In this document: positions 27,349 through 36,791 of the stretch, in pieces | Position numbering within the stretch: the stretch's first letter is position 1 | Layout: the number at the start of each line of letters is the position of its first letter | From: Bombiscardovia asteroides_K | Lineage (GTDB): Bacteria > Actinomycetota > Actinomycetes > Actinomycetales > Bifidobacteriaceae | DNA length: 64,000 nucleotides | Reading direction: 5' to 3' | Assembly: GCF_048001765.1 (NCBI RefSeq) | Contig: NZ_CP181447.1 | Span: 1,984,001-2,048,000 of the forward strand | Notes under the pieces: model-generated | Seen by the model: only the letters and a program-made list of their open reading frames with translations | What the model was told of the DNA's origin: nothing | Databases searched by the model: none | Made by a program: the position numbers and the translations under genes

Positions 27349-28599
27349 ATGACACAAGCCGATTCAGCAGGCAGGCAGGAGCTCGGCACCGCAGCTAAAA
27401 GTCGATACTGCATTGCCTTCTTCGTTTTCAATCTGTTCTGGATGATGGCCCTGTCCATCGTCGCCTCGGTCCTGCTGCCCCAACGCCTGACCGACATCGC
27501 TCCGGGGTCCAAGGTGGCCATATCCGGGGTCTTCAACGCCACCACGGCTCTGACCTCCCTGGTGTCCAACCTGATCGTGGGCAACCTGTCCGACAGGACC
27601 CGTTCCATCTTTGGCCGCAGAACCCCCTGGGTTGTTTCCGGCGGCCTCATAGCCGGCATCTCACTCTTCCTCATGGGTGTCATTGCCAATGTCTGGGCCA
27701 TCGGCATCTTCTACTGCCTGGCCATGGTCGGCCTGAACATGATGATCTCGCCAGTGGTCGCCTCCCTGTCAGACCGTGTTCCAGAATCGCAGCGGGCCAC
27801 CATGTCGGCATTCATATCGGCAGGCAATCTGGTGGGCAACTCCCTGGGCACCCTGGTCGGCGCCCGCTTTATCACCATGCAGATTCCCGGCTGGATCATG
27901 TCCGGCATAGTCATGGGCGTGGCCGGACTGGTCACAGTGGTCATCTGGCCCAAGGAGCCCTCCTCAAAGGACATGCCCGCCTTGAGCAGCAGCCTGCGCT
28001 CCATCCTGGAATCCTTCCGTCCGCCTCGCCACGCGCCCGACTTTTGGATGGCCTTTGCAGGACGTTCCCTGCTCCTTTTCAGTTATTACATGATTCTCAA
28101 CTACCAACTCTTCATCCTTCAGGACTACATGGGCCAGTCCGTCAAGGACTCGGCAGCCACCATGTCGACCATGTCCCTGGTGCTGATCGTGGTCTCCATG
28201 ATCGCAGCCCTGGGAGCAGGCCCGATCTCCGACAGGATCGGCCGCAGAAAGATGCCCGTGGTCATCGCCAGCCTGCTTCTGGCCCTGGGCTATGCCATGC
28301 CTTGGATCATCCACAGCCCCCTGGGCATGATTCTGTTCACCGCCATCGGCGGCTTCGGCTACGGAATGTACGGGTCGGTCGACCAGGCACTCAACGTTGA
28401 CGTTCTGCCCAACGCCGAGGAGGCCGGCAAGGATCTGGGCATCCTCAACATCGCCACCACACTGGGCCAGATGGTGGGACCCATGGTGACCTCGCTGATC
28501 GTCTCGGTGACCAAGTCCTACCAGTTGGTCTTCCCCACCGCCATCGTCCTGGTGCTGCTGGCCTGCATCTTCATCAGCCGCATCCGCACCATCAAGTAA
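27349..28599 (+). CDS. MFS sugar transporter
   Basis: 416 residues, about 12 spans. Loop signatures NLSDRTRSIFGRRTPWVVSG and ISDRIGRRKMPVVI are the paired MFS loop 2-3 and 8-9 motifs. The overall look is nearer to sugar:cation or sucrose-type permeases than to drug pumps. GAGAGGGAGTCGGATA is the ribosome site. It is followed after 12 bp by the GH51 gene, so it presumably imports arabinose-containing oligosaccharides or glycosides for that enzyme. Confidence 0.82.
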   Translation: MTQADSAGRQELGTAAKSRYCIAFFVFNLFWMMALSIVASVLLPQRLTDIAPGSKVAISGVFNATTALTSLVSNLIVGNLSDRTRSIFGRRTPWVVSGGLIAGISLFLMGVIANVWAIGIFYCLAMVGLNMMISPVVASLSDRVPESQRATMSAFISAGNLVGNSLGTLVGARFITMQIPGWIMSGIVMGVAGLVTVVIWPKEPSSKDMPALSSSLRSILESFRPPRHAPDFWMAFAGRSLLLFSYYMILNYQLFILQDYMGQSVKDSAATMSTMSLVLIVVSMIAALGAGPISDRIGRRKMPVVIASLLLALGYAMPWIIHSPLGMILFTAIGGFGYGMYGSVDQALNVDVLPNAEEAGKDLGILNIATTLGQMVGPMVTSLIVSVTKSYQLVFPTAIVLVLLACIFISRIRTIK

Positions 28600-28611
28600 G
28601 GAGTCCAAACA

Positions 28612-30135
28612 GTGAGTATCCACATCGACCCGCGTCTGACTACCGGCACCATCAGCCCCTACCTGCACGGCCAATTCATCGAATTTCTCGGCGAATGCAT
28701 CGATCAGGGACTATGGGTGGGCACGGATTCCCCCATCCCCAACACCGATGGCATCCGCACGGACGCTCTCAAAGCCCTGAAAGCTCTGAAACCTCCCCTG
28801 CTACGCTGGCCCGGCGGCTGCTATGCCGACACCTACCACTGGCGTCAGGGGGTCGGGCCCCGCAATCAGCGTCCGGTGGGATACAACGAGAATTTCGGCA
28901 CCTATCAGCCTGACGGGCATGGTTTCGGCACCGACGAATTCCTCCGCCTGTGCCAGGCCGTTGGCGCCGAACCCTGGATCAACGTGAACATGCTGAGCGG
29001 ATCCGTGGCCGAGATGCGCGACTGGATGGAGTACTGCAACCGTCCATCGGGCACGGCCATGTCGGCCATGCGGGCCTCCAACGGCCACCCCTCCCCCTAT
29101 GACGTGAAATTCTGGGGTCTGGGGAACGAGCCCTGGGCCGGCGGGGGGACGATGACCCCGTCCACGTACGCGGACCGCTATCGGATGTTCGCCTCGGCCA
29201 TGCCCACCTTCGCCGAGAACGGGGACCAGCCCCCGATGATCCGGCCCATCGCCTGCGGCCCAGACGGAAACAAGCCTATGGAACGGGTGCGCTGGACCAG
29301 GGACTTCTTCCAGGCTTTGGCCCAGTACCGCCAGCCGCCCATCGCCGCCTACGACCTGCACTTCTACAACTGGAACATCGACCACCCCGACGACACTTCC
29401 ACTCAGTTTGATCAGGATGGCTGGGAGCGGGTGATTCGAGGCGCCCTCGAGCTCGGTGAGGTCATCGACCAGCAGTGGAATCTGATGCAGGACTGCCTGG
29501 CCACCATGCCCCACCCTGAGAGCACCCTGGATTCCAGGCTGACAAGGGTCGATCTGGTCATGGGCGAATGGGGCAACTGGCATGGCGATGCCTTCACGGC
29601 CCGTCCGGCGCTCCGGCAGCAGGTGACCATGCGCGACGCGGTCACCTCGGCCCTGACGCTGGATATCCTCCAGTCCAGATGCGACAAGGTGTCCATGGCC
29701 TGCAATGCCCAGACCCTGAACGTCCTCAACTCGCTGATCCTAACCGAGGACGACGCCACCATCCTGACCCCCAACTACGACGTCTTCATGATGTACCGGT
29801 GCCACCAAGGGGCCCGCGCGATTCAGAGCCTGCCGGAGGCCGACAACCCGGCCCTGCACGTCTTTGCCTCGGTCAAGGACGGACACATCATGGCGGACCT
29901 GGTCAACGCCGACATGGCCTCTGCCACCGAAGCGACGCTGACCTTGCCCGAGCCCGTGCGTCCTGCGGGCATGCAAAGCCTTTCCGCACAGGATCCACAT
30001 GCCTGCAATACCCGATCCGACCCGGACCAGGTCAGGGCTCGCCAGGTCGATGTCTCGGACATCTCCGAAGGACGTGAAATTACGGTCCGTCTGGAACCGG
30101 CCTCAGTGAATGTGCTTGACCTGGCCATGGTCTGA
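28612..30135 (+). CDS. GH51 alpha-L-arabinofuranosidase
   Basis: 507 residues from a GTG preceded by AAGGAGTCCAAACA. LRWPGGCYADTYHW is the conserved substrate segment. The acid/base lies in FWGLGNEPWAGGG (Glu173) and the nucleophile in LVMGEWGNWHG (Glu319), both standard for retaining clan A GH51 enzymes. No signal peptide, so it works inside the cell on imported arabinosides. Forms an operon with the MFS gene under the TetR regulator. A 10-bp perfect stem-loop at 30153-30185 follows the stop. Confidence 0.95.
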   Translation: MSIHIDPRLTTGTISPYLHGQFIEFLGECIDQGLWVGTDSPIPNTDGIRTDALKALKALKPPLLRWPGGCYADTYHWRQGVGPRNQRPVGYNENFGTYQPDGHGFGTDEFLRLCQAVGAEPWINVNMLSGSVAEMRDWMEYCNRPSGTAMSAMRASNGHPSPYDVKFWGLGNEPWAGGGTMTPSTYADRYRMFASAMPTFAENGDQPPMIRPIACGPDGNKPMERVRWTRDFFQALAQYRQPPIAAYDLHFYNWNIDHPDDTSTQFDQDGWERVIRGALELGEVIDQQWNLMQDCLATMPHPESTLDSRLTRVDLVMGEWGNWHGDAFTARPALRQQVTMRDAVTSALTLDILQSRCDKVSMACNAQTLNVLNSLILTEDDATILTPNYDVFMMYRCHQGARAIQSLPEADNPALHVFASVKDGHIMADLVNADMASATEATLTLPEPVRPAGMQSLSAQDPHACNTRSDPDQVRARQVDVSDISEGREITVRLEPASVNVLDLAMV

Positions 30136-30152
30136 AAATCAAGAGCAGCGAT

Positions 30153-30185
30153 CGGCGGGCTGGGCACTATGCCTGCAGCCCGCCG
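30153..30185 (+). terminator. Stem-loop after the GH51 gene
   Basis: CGGCGGGCTG pairs perfectly with CAGCCCGCCG across a 13-base loop, 18 bases after the stop. No strong U-run follows (GTTCAAATC), so it may be a weak terminator or an mRNA-stabilising hairpin. Confidence 0.5.
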
Positions 30186-30233
30186 GTTCAAATCCAGGAT
30201 CCAACTCTATAAACCAAACCAAACATATAAACA

Positions 30234-30272
30234 GCATGTGGCCGATCCCCGAAGGAGGGACCGGCCACATGC
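30234..30272 (-). terminator. Terminator of ino1
   Basis: GCATGTGGCC pairs with GGCCACATGC, with further pairing inside (GATCCC/GGGACC). On the minus strand it lies 39 bases after the ino1 stop and is followed by TGTTTATATG. Confidence 0.65.
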
Positions 30273-30310
30273 TCATATCAGATGCCTGACGACAACTGGC
30301 GGAATTCTAC

Positions 30311-31453
30311 TCAGGCGTGCCAGACGTCCTTGCCGTTCTCCTTGGCGGCCTTGACATCGGCATCCAGGGCGCTCTCGTCACCCTCCACCTTGCCGGCGAT
30401 ATAATCCTCGACCAGTTGGCGGGCCTCGTTGTCCTCATGCTGGACAGCGGGCGACTTCATGAAGTATGAGCTGGGTGCCAGCACCGGGCCGGCCAGGTGG
30501 CGGTCCAGGGCGATCTTGGCGGCGCGCAGGGCATCGATGACGATGCCGGCCGAGTTGGGCGAATCCCAGACCTCCAGCTTGTACTCAAGGTTCAGCGGAA
30601 CATCACCGAAGGTGGTGCCCTCCAGACGCACGAAGGCGAACTTGCGGTCATCCAGCCAGGCCACATAGTCGGAGGGACCGATGTGGACGTTGTGGGGATC
30701 CATGTCGTGAGGAACGATGGAGGTGACTGCACGGGTCTTGGAAACCTTCTTGGACTCCAGACGAGTACGTTGCAGCATGTTCATGAAGTCCATGTTGCCG
30801 CCCACGTTCAGCTGATAGGTGCGGTCCAGACGCACGCCGCGATCCTCGAAGAGGCGGGCCATGACCCTGTGGGTTATGGTGGCGCCCACCTGGCTCTTGA
30901 TATCGTCACCCACGATGGGCAGGCCGGCATCGCGGAACTTCTGGGCCCACTCGGGGTCGGAGGCGATGAAGACAGGCAGGCAGTTGACGAAGGCGCAACC
31001 AGCCTCAATCGCGGCGGCGGCGTAGGCCTTGTCGGCCTGCTCCGAACCGACGGGCAGGTAGGAGACCAGCACATCGACCTTCTTGTCGCGCAGAACCTGG
31101 GCCACATCCACGGGCTCGGCATCCGACTCGGTGATCATCTTGCGGTAGTACTCGCCCAGTCCGTCGCCGGTCGGCCCGCGCAGGACCTCCACGCCCTTGT
31201 TGGGGACGTCGCAGAACCTGTAGGTGTTGTTTTGCGAGGCGAAGATGGCCTCGCTCAGGTCCTTGCCGACCTTGAGTGAATCCACATCGAAGGCGGTCAC
31301 GAACTCCACGTCACGAATGCGGTAGCCACCGAAGTTGGCGTGCATGATGCCGGGGATCTTGTCATCATCCTTGGCGTCCTTGTAATACTCGACTCCCTGT
31401 ACCAGCGAGGAAGCGCAGTTGCCCACGCCCGCTATAGCTACACGGATGCTCAT
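30311..31453 (-). CDS. ino1: Inositol-3-phosphate synthase
   Basis: 380 residues. N-terminal NAD fold IRVAIAGVGNCASSLVQGVEY, then VDVLVSYLPVGSEQADK, GLPIVGDDIKSQVGATITHR, and LNVGGNMDFMNM, the actinobacterial short type of the enzyme. It isomerises glucose-6-phosphate to myo-inositol-3-phosphate for phosphatidylinositol and related lipids. AGAGGAGTTTGT is the ribosome site. Divergent from the penicillin-binding protein with 192 bp between starts. Confidence 0.95.
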   Translation of the reverse strand: MSIRVAIAGVGNCASSLVQGVEYYKDAKDDDKIPGIMHANFGGYRIRDVEFVTAFDVDSLKVGKDLSEAIFASQNNTYRFCDVPNKGVEVLRGPTGDGLGEYYRKMITESDAEPVDVAQVLRDKKVDVLVSYLPVGSEQADKAYAAAAIEAGCAFVNCLPVFIASDPEWAQKFRDAGLPIVGDDIKSQVGATITHRVMARLFEDRGVRLDRTYQLNVGGNMDFMNMLQRTRLESKKVSKTRAVTSIVPHDMDPHNVHIGPSDYVAWLDDRKFAFVRLEGTTFGDVPLNLEYKLEVWDSPNSAGIVIDALRAAKIALDRHLAGPVLAPSSYFMKSPAVQHEDNEARQLVEDYIAGKVEGDESALDADVKAAKENGKDVWHA

Positions 31454-31645
31454 ACAAACTCCTCTGATTTACTGAGTTATTCCAACCTAAGCATACCTTC
31501 TCCCGGTAGATAGCATGGTGGAATGGGCCTCATATGCGCGCCCGCGGGCAGTACAAACCTCCAAAGATGGCGCAAAAGTACGAAAATGATGAACGTTCAG
31601 CCTTAGGTCGAACAGTTTTCAGCCCCGCCGGATAGCGTGGTTGGC

Positions 31646-33892
31646 ATGGCCAATCAGACTCGTTCAGTCAGTTCGACCTCGCCCACACGCAGGACCCAGT
31701 CCGGAGCGCGCAGAAACGGGAATCGCGCCGACAGACTCACCTCGCGGCACGCCGACCGGAATCCCCGGGGCGGCGGACCCCGTCGCGGACGGCCCCACAA
31801 GTCGCATCGTGTGCTTAAGTGGACCCTGGCCCTGCTGGGGCTGGTGCTGGTGGCCGGGGCGGCGGCCTTCGCATACCTGTATCTGACCACTGAAATCATC
31901 CCGCCGGAGAAGCAGGCCCTGGCGCAAAAAACCACTGTCTACTATGCGGACGGCACCACCCCCATCGGAACCTATGCCAATCAGAACCGGGAAATCATCG
32001 ACTGCTCGGTCCTGCCCAAGTATGTGGGCAACGCGGTCGTCGCCTCGGAGAACCGCACCTTCTACAAGGACAACGGCATCGACCTGAAAGGCATCAGCCG
32101 AGCGCTCTTCAACAACGTGACCAAAGGCACCCGTCAGGGCGGATCCACCATCACCCAGCAGTATGCCGAGCGCTACTATCTGGGCGAGACCACCACCTAC
32201 AAGGGCAAGCTGCGCGAGGCAATCCTCTCCTTGAAGATTTCCAGGACAGAAGACAAGGACACCGTCCTTTGCAACTACCTGAACACCATCTACTTCGGCC
32301 GTGGCGCTTACGGGATCCAGGCCGCGGCACAAAACTACTTCGGCAAGGACGCCAAGGACCTGACCTTGCCTGAGTCAGCCATGCTGGCTGGCATCATCCC
32401 CGCCCCAGCCTCCTGGGACCCGGCGGTCAACCCCAAGCAGGCCGAGTCGCGCTTCCGCCGCGTGCTGGCCATCATGGAGGAGGACCACTACATCAGCCAC
32501 CAGGACCGGGCCAGCGCCCAAATGCCGCAGACCATCAAGTACATGCCACAGAACGTCTACCAGGGACCCAACGGCTACCTGCTGCGCATGGTCCGCAACG
32601 AACTGTCCTCCGGCAAAAAGGCCCCCTTCACAGCCGACGACCTGGACACAGGCGGCTACCGGATCATCACCACCATCCAAAAGGACAAGCAGGATCTGAT
32701 GTTCCAAGTGGCCAGTCCGTCCACAGGCAACAAGCATCTACCGGCCACTCTGCAAATCGGGGGGCTCTCGGTCGACCCCAAGACCGGGGCCATCATCTCC
32801 CTGTACGCCGGTGACGACTACCTGACCCACCAGCTCAACAATGTTGATCAGGCGACCTTCCAGGTCGGTTCGACCATGAAGGCCTACACGCTCCTGGGCG
32901 CCATCCAGGATGGGGTCAGCCTGAACACGGTCTTCAATGGCAATTCACCGCGTACCTTCTCCAGCGTGGGTAAGTCCGTCGCTAACGCCGGAAATGTCAG
33001 CTATGGGTATATCAACCTCTACTCGGCTTTTGCCAACTCGGTCAACACGGTCTTCATGGATCTAGGCGAACACGTGACCTCGCAAAAGGTTGCCCAAGTG
33101 GCCCACACGGCCGGCATCACGGGAAAGATCGACGATACGACCACTTTCGACACCCTTGGTGTGGACGCTCTCTCGGTCTACGACGTGACCCAGGGCTATG
33201 CCACCCTGGCCAACGGAGGGCAACGACCCAAGTTGCACCTGGTGGCCCAGGTCAAAGACACCAAGGACCAAGAGCTCTACACGGCTGCAATCCAGTCGGA
33301 TCAGGTCTTCAACGCCGATCAGGTGGCCCTGCTGCAGAAGGCCATGACCACCACGGTCCAGCGCGGCACCGCATCCTATGCCCGTTCCCTGGGACGGCCC
33401 ATCGCTGGTAAGACCGGCACGGCCAATGACCAGACCGCCATCTCCTTCATCGGATTCACCCCCTCGCTCCTGACCACCTTCGCCGTTTGGAACCAGGGAC
33501 AGGACGGCGGCGCCCTGAAGGTGCCGGATCACTATCACGACAACTTCTATGCGGTCCAGCTGTTCACCCAATATATGAAGTCGGCCCTGGGCAACAGTCC
33601 AGTGGAGCGTTTCCCGGATGCCGAGGACCACGGCAAGATCGGTGGCCCGGAAGGCAACTGGGGCACTGGATCCAGGCAGAGTAGCTCGTCCACGCGCAAC
33701 CGTGAATACTCATACGCGCCCCAGCAGCGCTCCCAGCGCCAGAACTCCGAGCAGGGGCAGTCCGGTTCCGGCAGTGGTTCGGGCGCTGGCACTGGAGGCG
33801 GAACGGAGAACGACAGCGGCAGCGACACCAGCGAGGGCGGCAACGAAGGCAGCACCCAGGGCAACTCCGGGGCCGATTCATCACAACAGTAA
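31646..33892 (+). CDS. Bifunctional class A penicillin-binding protein
   Basis: 748 residues from the ATG at 31646 (a GTG three codons earlier is possible; no strong ribosome site for either). A basic N-terminal ~55 residues precede a single membrane anchor (VLKWTLALLGLVLVAGAAAF). The glycosyltransferase domain shows ASENRTFYKDNGIDLKG, GGSTITQQYAERYYLG and YFGRGAYGIQAAAQNYFG. The transpeptidase domain shows GSTMK (Ser409), SVN and KTGTAN (Lys589). The C-terminal ~90 residues are Gly/Ser/Gln-rich and probably disordered. It polymerises and cross-links peptidoglycan outside the membrane. Confidence 0.95.
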   Translation: MANQTRSVSSTSPTRRTQSGARRNGNRADRLTSRHADRNPRGGGPRRGRPHKSHRVLKWTLALLGLVLVAGAAAFAYLYLTTEIIPPEKQALAQKTTVYYADGTTPIGTYANQNREIIDCSVLPKYVGNAVVASENRTFYKDNGIDLKGISRALFNNVTKGTRQGGSTITQQYAERYYLGETTTYKGKLREAILSLKISRTEDKDTVLCNYLNTIYFGRGAYGIQAAAQNYFGKDAKDLTLPESAMLAGIIPAPASWDPAVNPKQAESRFRRVLAIMEEDHYISHQDRASAQMPQTIKYMPQNVYQGPNGYLLRMVRNELSSGKKAPFTADDLDTGGYRIITTIQKDKQDLMFQVASPSTGNKHLPATLQIGGLSVDPKTGAIISLYAGDDYLTHQLNNVDQATFQVGSTMKAYTLLGAIQDGVSLNTVFNGNSPRTFSSVGKSVANAGNVSYGYINLYSAFANSVNTVFMDLGEHVTSQKVAQVAHTAGITGKIDDTTTFDTLGVDALSVYDVTQGYATLANGGQRPKLHLVAQVKDTKDQELYTAAIQSDQVFNADQVALLQKAMTTTVQRGTASYARSLGRPIAGKTGTANDQTAISFIGFTPSLLTTFAVWNQGQDGGALKVPDHYHDNFYAVQLFTQYMKSALGNSPVERFPDAEDHGKIGGPEGNWGTGSRQSSSSTRNREYSYAPQQRSQRQNSEQGQSGSGSGSGAGTGGGTENDSGSDTSEGGNEGSTQGNSGADSSQQ

Positions 33893-33924
33893 ACCAGCCA
33901 GCTGTGAACCAGTTCAGACAATTT

Positions 33925-33962
33925 GGTCCGACCCGGGCGTAGTTGTGCGTCCGGATCGGACC
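33925..33962. terminator. Hairpin between the convergent PBP and leuA genes
   Basis: GGTCCGA-C-CCGG pairs with CCGG-A-TCGGACC around a 14-base loop in the 99-bp gap between convergent stops. Flanking U-runs are weak in both directions, so it may be a modest bidirectional terminator. Confidence 0.5.
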
Positions 33963-33991
33963 TACAGGACTGGTATTGGATCTTCTGACCT

Positions 33992-35902
33992 TCAGCCGCG
34001 CTGGAAGCGGTTGAGCGCCGAGATGATGGCCTTGAGTGAGCTGGTAGAGATGGACGAGTCGATGCCCACACCCCAGATCACCCGGGACCTGGCCGGTTCG
34101 CCCACCTGGCATTCCACGTAGGAAGCCGCCAGAGCATCCGTACCGGCGGTCATGGCGTGCTCGGCGTAATCGAGGACCGAAACAGTCTGATCCAGCGACT
34201 TGAGTGCATCCAGGAAGGCTGCAATAGGACCGTTCCCATGTCCCTGAACACGACGACGCACCTCAGGATCGCCTGGAGCAAGCCCCCGGTCCAGCAGGGT
34301 GGCATCGAGAACCGTGTCGGAGCCGTCCTCGCCGGAGGTGACTGCCACATTCAGCAGCTTGAAGCGTCCCCACTGATGCAGGGTCTCGTCGCGCTGATCG
34401 GCCATGGACTCGCCGCCGACCACGCTTCCACCGGCCTCCACGGGCAGGTACTCGTCCTTGAAGAGCCGCCAGATGTCGGCATCCTTCACCTCGCGCTTGG
34501 TCCTGTCGGCATAGCTCTGGACCAGCCGATCGAACTCAACCTGGAGGCGCTTGGGCAGATCCAGATGATGGTTGGCCTTGAGCAGGTAGGCCATGCCACC
34601 CTTGCCCGACTGGGAGTTGACCCGAATGATGGCCTCGTAGTTGCCGCCCACATCCTTGGGATCGATGGGCAGGTAGGGCACCAGCCAGAGGAAGTCGTCG
34701 GGGTTGGCGTTGGCACGCAGAGCCGCCTGCTGCCGGGCGTCCAGCCCCTTCTTGATGGCGTCCTGGTGGGATCCTGAGAAGGCTGTGAAGACGAAGTTGC
34801 CCACATAGGGGTGCCGCTCGGAGACGGCGATCTGATTGCAGTACTCCACCGTCCGACGGATGCCGGGCATGTCGGAGAAGTCCAGCTGGGGATCGATTCC
34901 CTGGACCAGCAGATTCAGTCCCACCGTGCAGATGTCGACATTGCCTGTGCGCTCGCCATTGCCCAGCAGGCAGCCCTCCACCCGGTCAGCCCCAGCCAGC
35001 AGGCTGAGCTCGGTGGCGGCCACGGCCATACCCTCGTCGTTGTGGGGGTGCAGGGAGAGCACCACCGCGTCCCGATCCTTGAGGTTGGTGGATATGTACT
35101 CCACCTCGTCAGCGAAGACATTGGGTGTGGTCATCTCCACGGTGTTGGGCAGGTTGATGATCATAGGGTGCTCCGGTGTAGGCCGGATCACGTCGATGAC
35201 CGCGTTGCAGACCTCCAGGGAATACTCGGGCTCGGCACCAGAGAAGGACTCGGGCGAGTACTCATAGGAAAGATCCGTGCCCCCGGCATCGGCCTCCAGG
35301 GAGCGGCAAAGTTCGGCGGCGTCGGTGGCCAGCTTCTTGATCTCGGCCTTGTCCTTGTGGAAGACGACCTCCCGTTGCAGGACCGAGACCGAGTTGTAGA
35401 AGTGGACCACAGCCCGCTTGGCCCCACGCAGGGCCTCGTAGGTACGGCGAATCAGATGCTCGCGGGCCTGGGTCAGGACCACGATGGTCACGTCGTCGGG
35501 AATCAGCTCGCGCTCTATCAGGAGGCGGATGAAGTCGTAATCGGTCTCAGAAGCCGAGGGAAAGCCCACCTCGATCTCCTTGAAGCCCATGGAGATCAGC
35601 AGATTCCAAAATCTCAGCTTGCGCTCGGAATCCATGGGGTCGACCAGGGCCTGGTTGCCGTCACGAAGATCTACCGAGCACCAGCGGGGCGCCCGCTTCA
35701 GGGTCTTGCCCGGCCAGGTGCGCTGCGGATAGTCAAAGGGAACCTGCTTGTTGTAGGCCACATATTTGTTGTAGGGCATGTCACTGGGCTTCTGCGGCGA
35801 ACCCACGAATCTGGGGGGAGGCAGCAGCAGGTCGTTATTCCCTCCATTGGACGCCGCAGCCTGGGCCGCAAGATCAAACACGGATGCACGATCCTGATCC
35901 AT
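33992..35902 (-). CDS. leuA: 2-isopropylmalate synthase, long actinobacterial type
   Basis: 636 residues from the ATG at 35902, next to AGGAGGAGAG. The frame stays open upstream, but those residues have no family counterpart. SVDLRDGNQALVDPMD holds the acetyl-CoA/metal site, and LSLHPHNDEGMAVAATEL supplies the metal-binding HxHN. The C-terminal LeuA regulatory domain (from about residue 490) includes HQWGRFKLLNVAVTSGEDG. First committed step of leucine synthesis. About 230 bp lie between it and the next upstream gene, with no recognisable leader peptide rich in Leu. Confidence 0.95.
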   Translation of the reverse strand: MDQDRASVFDLAAQAAASNGGNNDLLLPPPRFVGSPQKPSDMPYNKYVAYNKQVPFDYPQRTWPGKTLKRAPRWCSVDLRDGNQALVDPMDSERKLRFWNLLISMGFKEIEVGFPSASETDYDFIRLLIERELIPDDVTIVVLTQAREHLIRRTYEALRGAKRAVVHFYNSVSVLQREVVFHKDKAEIKKLATDAAELCRSLEADAGGTDLSYEYSPESFSGAEPEYSLEVCNAVIDVIRPTPEHPMIINLPNTVEMTTPNVFADEVEYISTNLKDRDAVVLSLHPHNDEGMAVAATELSLLAGADRVEGCLLGNGERTGNVDICTVGLNLLVQGIDPQLDFSDMPGIRRTVEYCNQIAVSERHPYVGNFVFTAFSGSHQDAIKKGLDARQQAALRANANPDDFLWLVPYLPIDPKDVGGNYEAIIRVNSQSGKGGMAYLLKANHHLDLPKRLQVEFDRLVQSYADRTKREVKDADIWRLFKDEYLPVEAGGSVVGGESMADQRDETLHQWGRFKLLNVAVTSGEDGSDTVLDATLLDRGLAPGDPEVRRRVQGHGNGPIAAFLDALKSLDQTVSVLDYAEHAMTAGTDALAASYVECQVGEPARSRVIWGVGIDSSISTSSLKAIISALNRFQRG

Positions 35903-36128
35903 CTCTCCTCCTTCTTTCGTTCGTCGGAAACCACAATGTCGCCCGGCCATAGGTGTTCGGGCAGGCCGAAACCGTACCGGGGGTGCCATTATCTTACCGG
36001 AGGAGAGCCAGGACATGCGGTCCGGGTCCGCATTCCGACGCAGAGGAAGGCGAACACACAGGGTCTGACTTAGTTCGCAAGGTTGCCCAAGTTGCAAACA
36101 CCAGACGATGCAAGCACTGACAGAGTGC

Positions 36129-36749
36129 TCACTGGAAGAGGGAGACGCCGCGACGGCCCTCGCAGTAGGCGTTGCCCAACCATGTGTGGCGCGAGTTGGG
36201 CCAGACCGAGCCCAGCCGGGGAGCGTTCTGGCTCATCCAGATGCTGGGAACGCGCCCATCGGCGCTGTGGGAACCCAGCAGATTGAAGCCGTTCTTGACC
36301 GCCAGCCAGTCAGGATGCTGTGTGGCGATGGCCAGCCCTTCTTCAAGGGTCAGAGGGAGGCGGTCGTCTGAGTCAATCAGCTTGCGGGCCACGTCAGGCT
36401 CGCGGTTGGTGTAGCAGGTGCCGGTGTGCGGCTCCAGGACGATGTAGAAGGGCCCCTCGGGCGGCTCGAACCCGTTCTGGGGCAGGAAACTGGCGATGTC
36501 GCGCGGTGGCATAGTGGTAAAGCCAGCCATGCGATTGATGCTGGTCCGGGCAATCAGCGACTCAGGCGAGACCAGCTCCCGTGTGGGGATGAGCAGGATC
36601 TGCTCGCCCAGCTCAGTGGATTCCAGAGCGGAGATCAGGGGCTGTGCCAGGGCTCTGAAAGCAGCGGCGCTGATGTCCGCCACATCCGGATAGCCCAGGG
36701 CCACGATCCGATCCAGTTGCCGCTGCACTTCTTGGGAAGATCTGGTCAT
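36129..36749 (-). CDS. Conserved hypothetical protein
   Basis: 206 residues, no signal peptide or membrane span. Contains LGYPDVADISAAAFRALAQPL, ISALESTELGEQILLIPTR, then GFTTMPPRDIASFLPQNG and YIVLEPHTGTCYTNREPD, and ends VWPNSRHTWLGNAYCEGRRG. From memory it resembles an actinobacterial family of unknown function (possibly DUF5701), but this was not checked. TGGAGACC precedes the ATG. It stands alone between leuA and asd, with 42 bp to the asd stop. Confidence 0.7.
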   Translation of the reverse strand: MTRSSQEVQRQLDRIVALGYPDVADISAAAFRALAQPLISALESTELGEQILLIPTRELVSPESLIARTSINRMAGFTTMPPRDIASFLPQNGFEPPEGPFYIVLEPHTGTCYTNREPDVARKLIDSDDRLPLTLEEGLAIATQHPDWLAVKNGFNLLGSHSADGRVPSIWMSQNAPRLGSVWPNSRHTWLGNAYCEGRRGVSLFQ

Positions 36750-36791
36750 GGTCTCCAGTCTAATCGGTGCCCCGCAGACGAACCTGTCATC

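Noticed and set aside
34811..36073. 420-codon open frame opposite leuA.
   Set aside because: leuA is certain and covers nearly the whole stretch.
35903..36128. Leucine leader peptide/attenuator before leuA.
   Set aside because: No short frame rich in Leu codons and no terminator-like hairpin.
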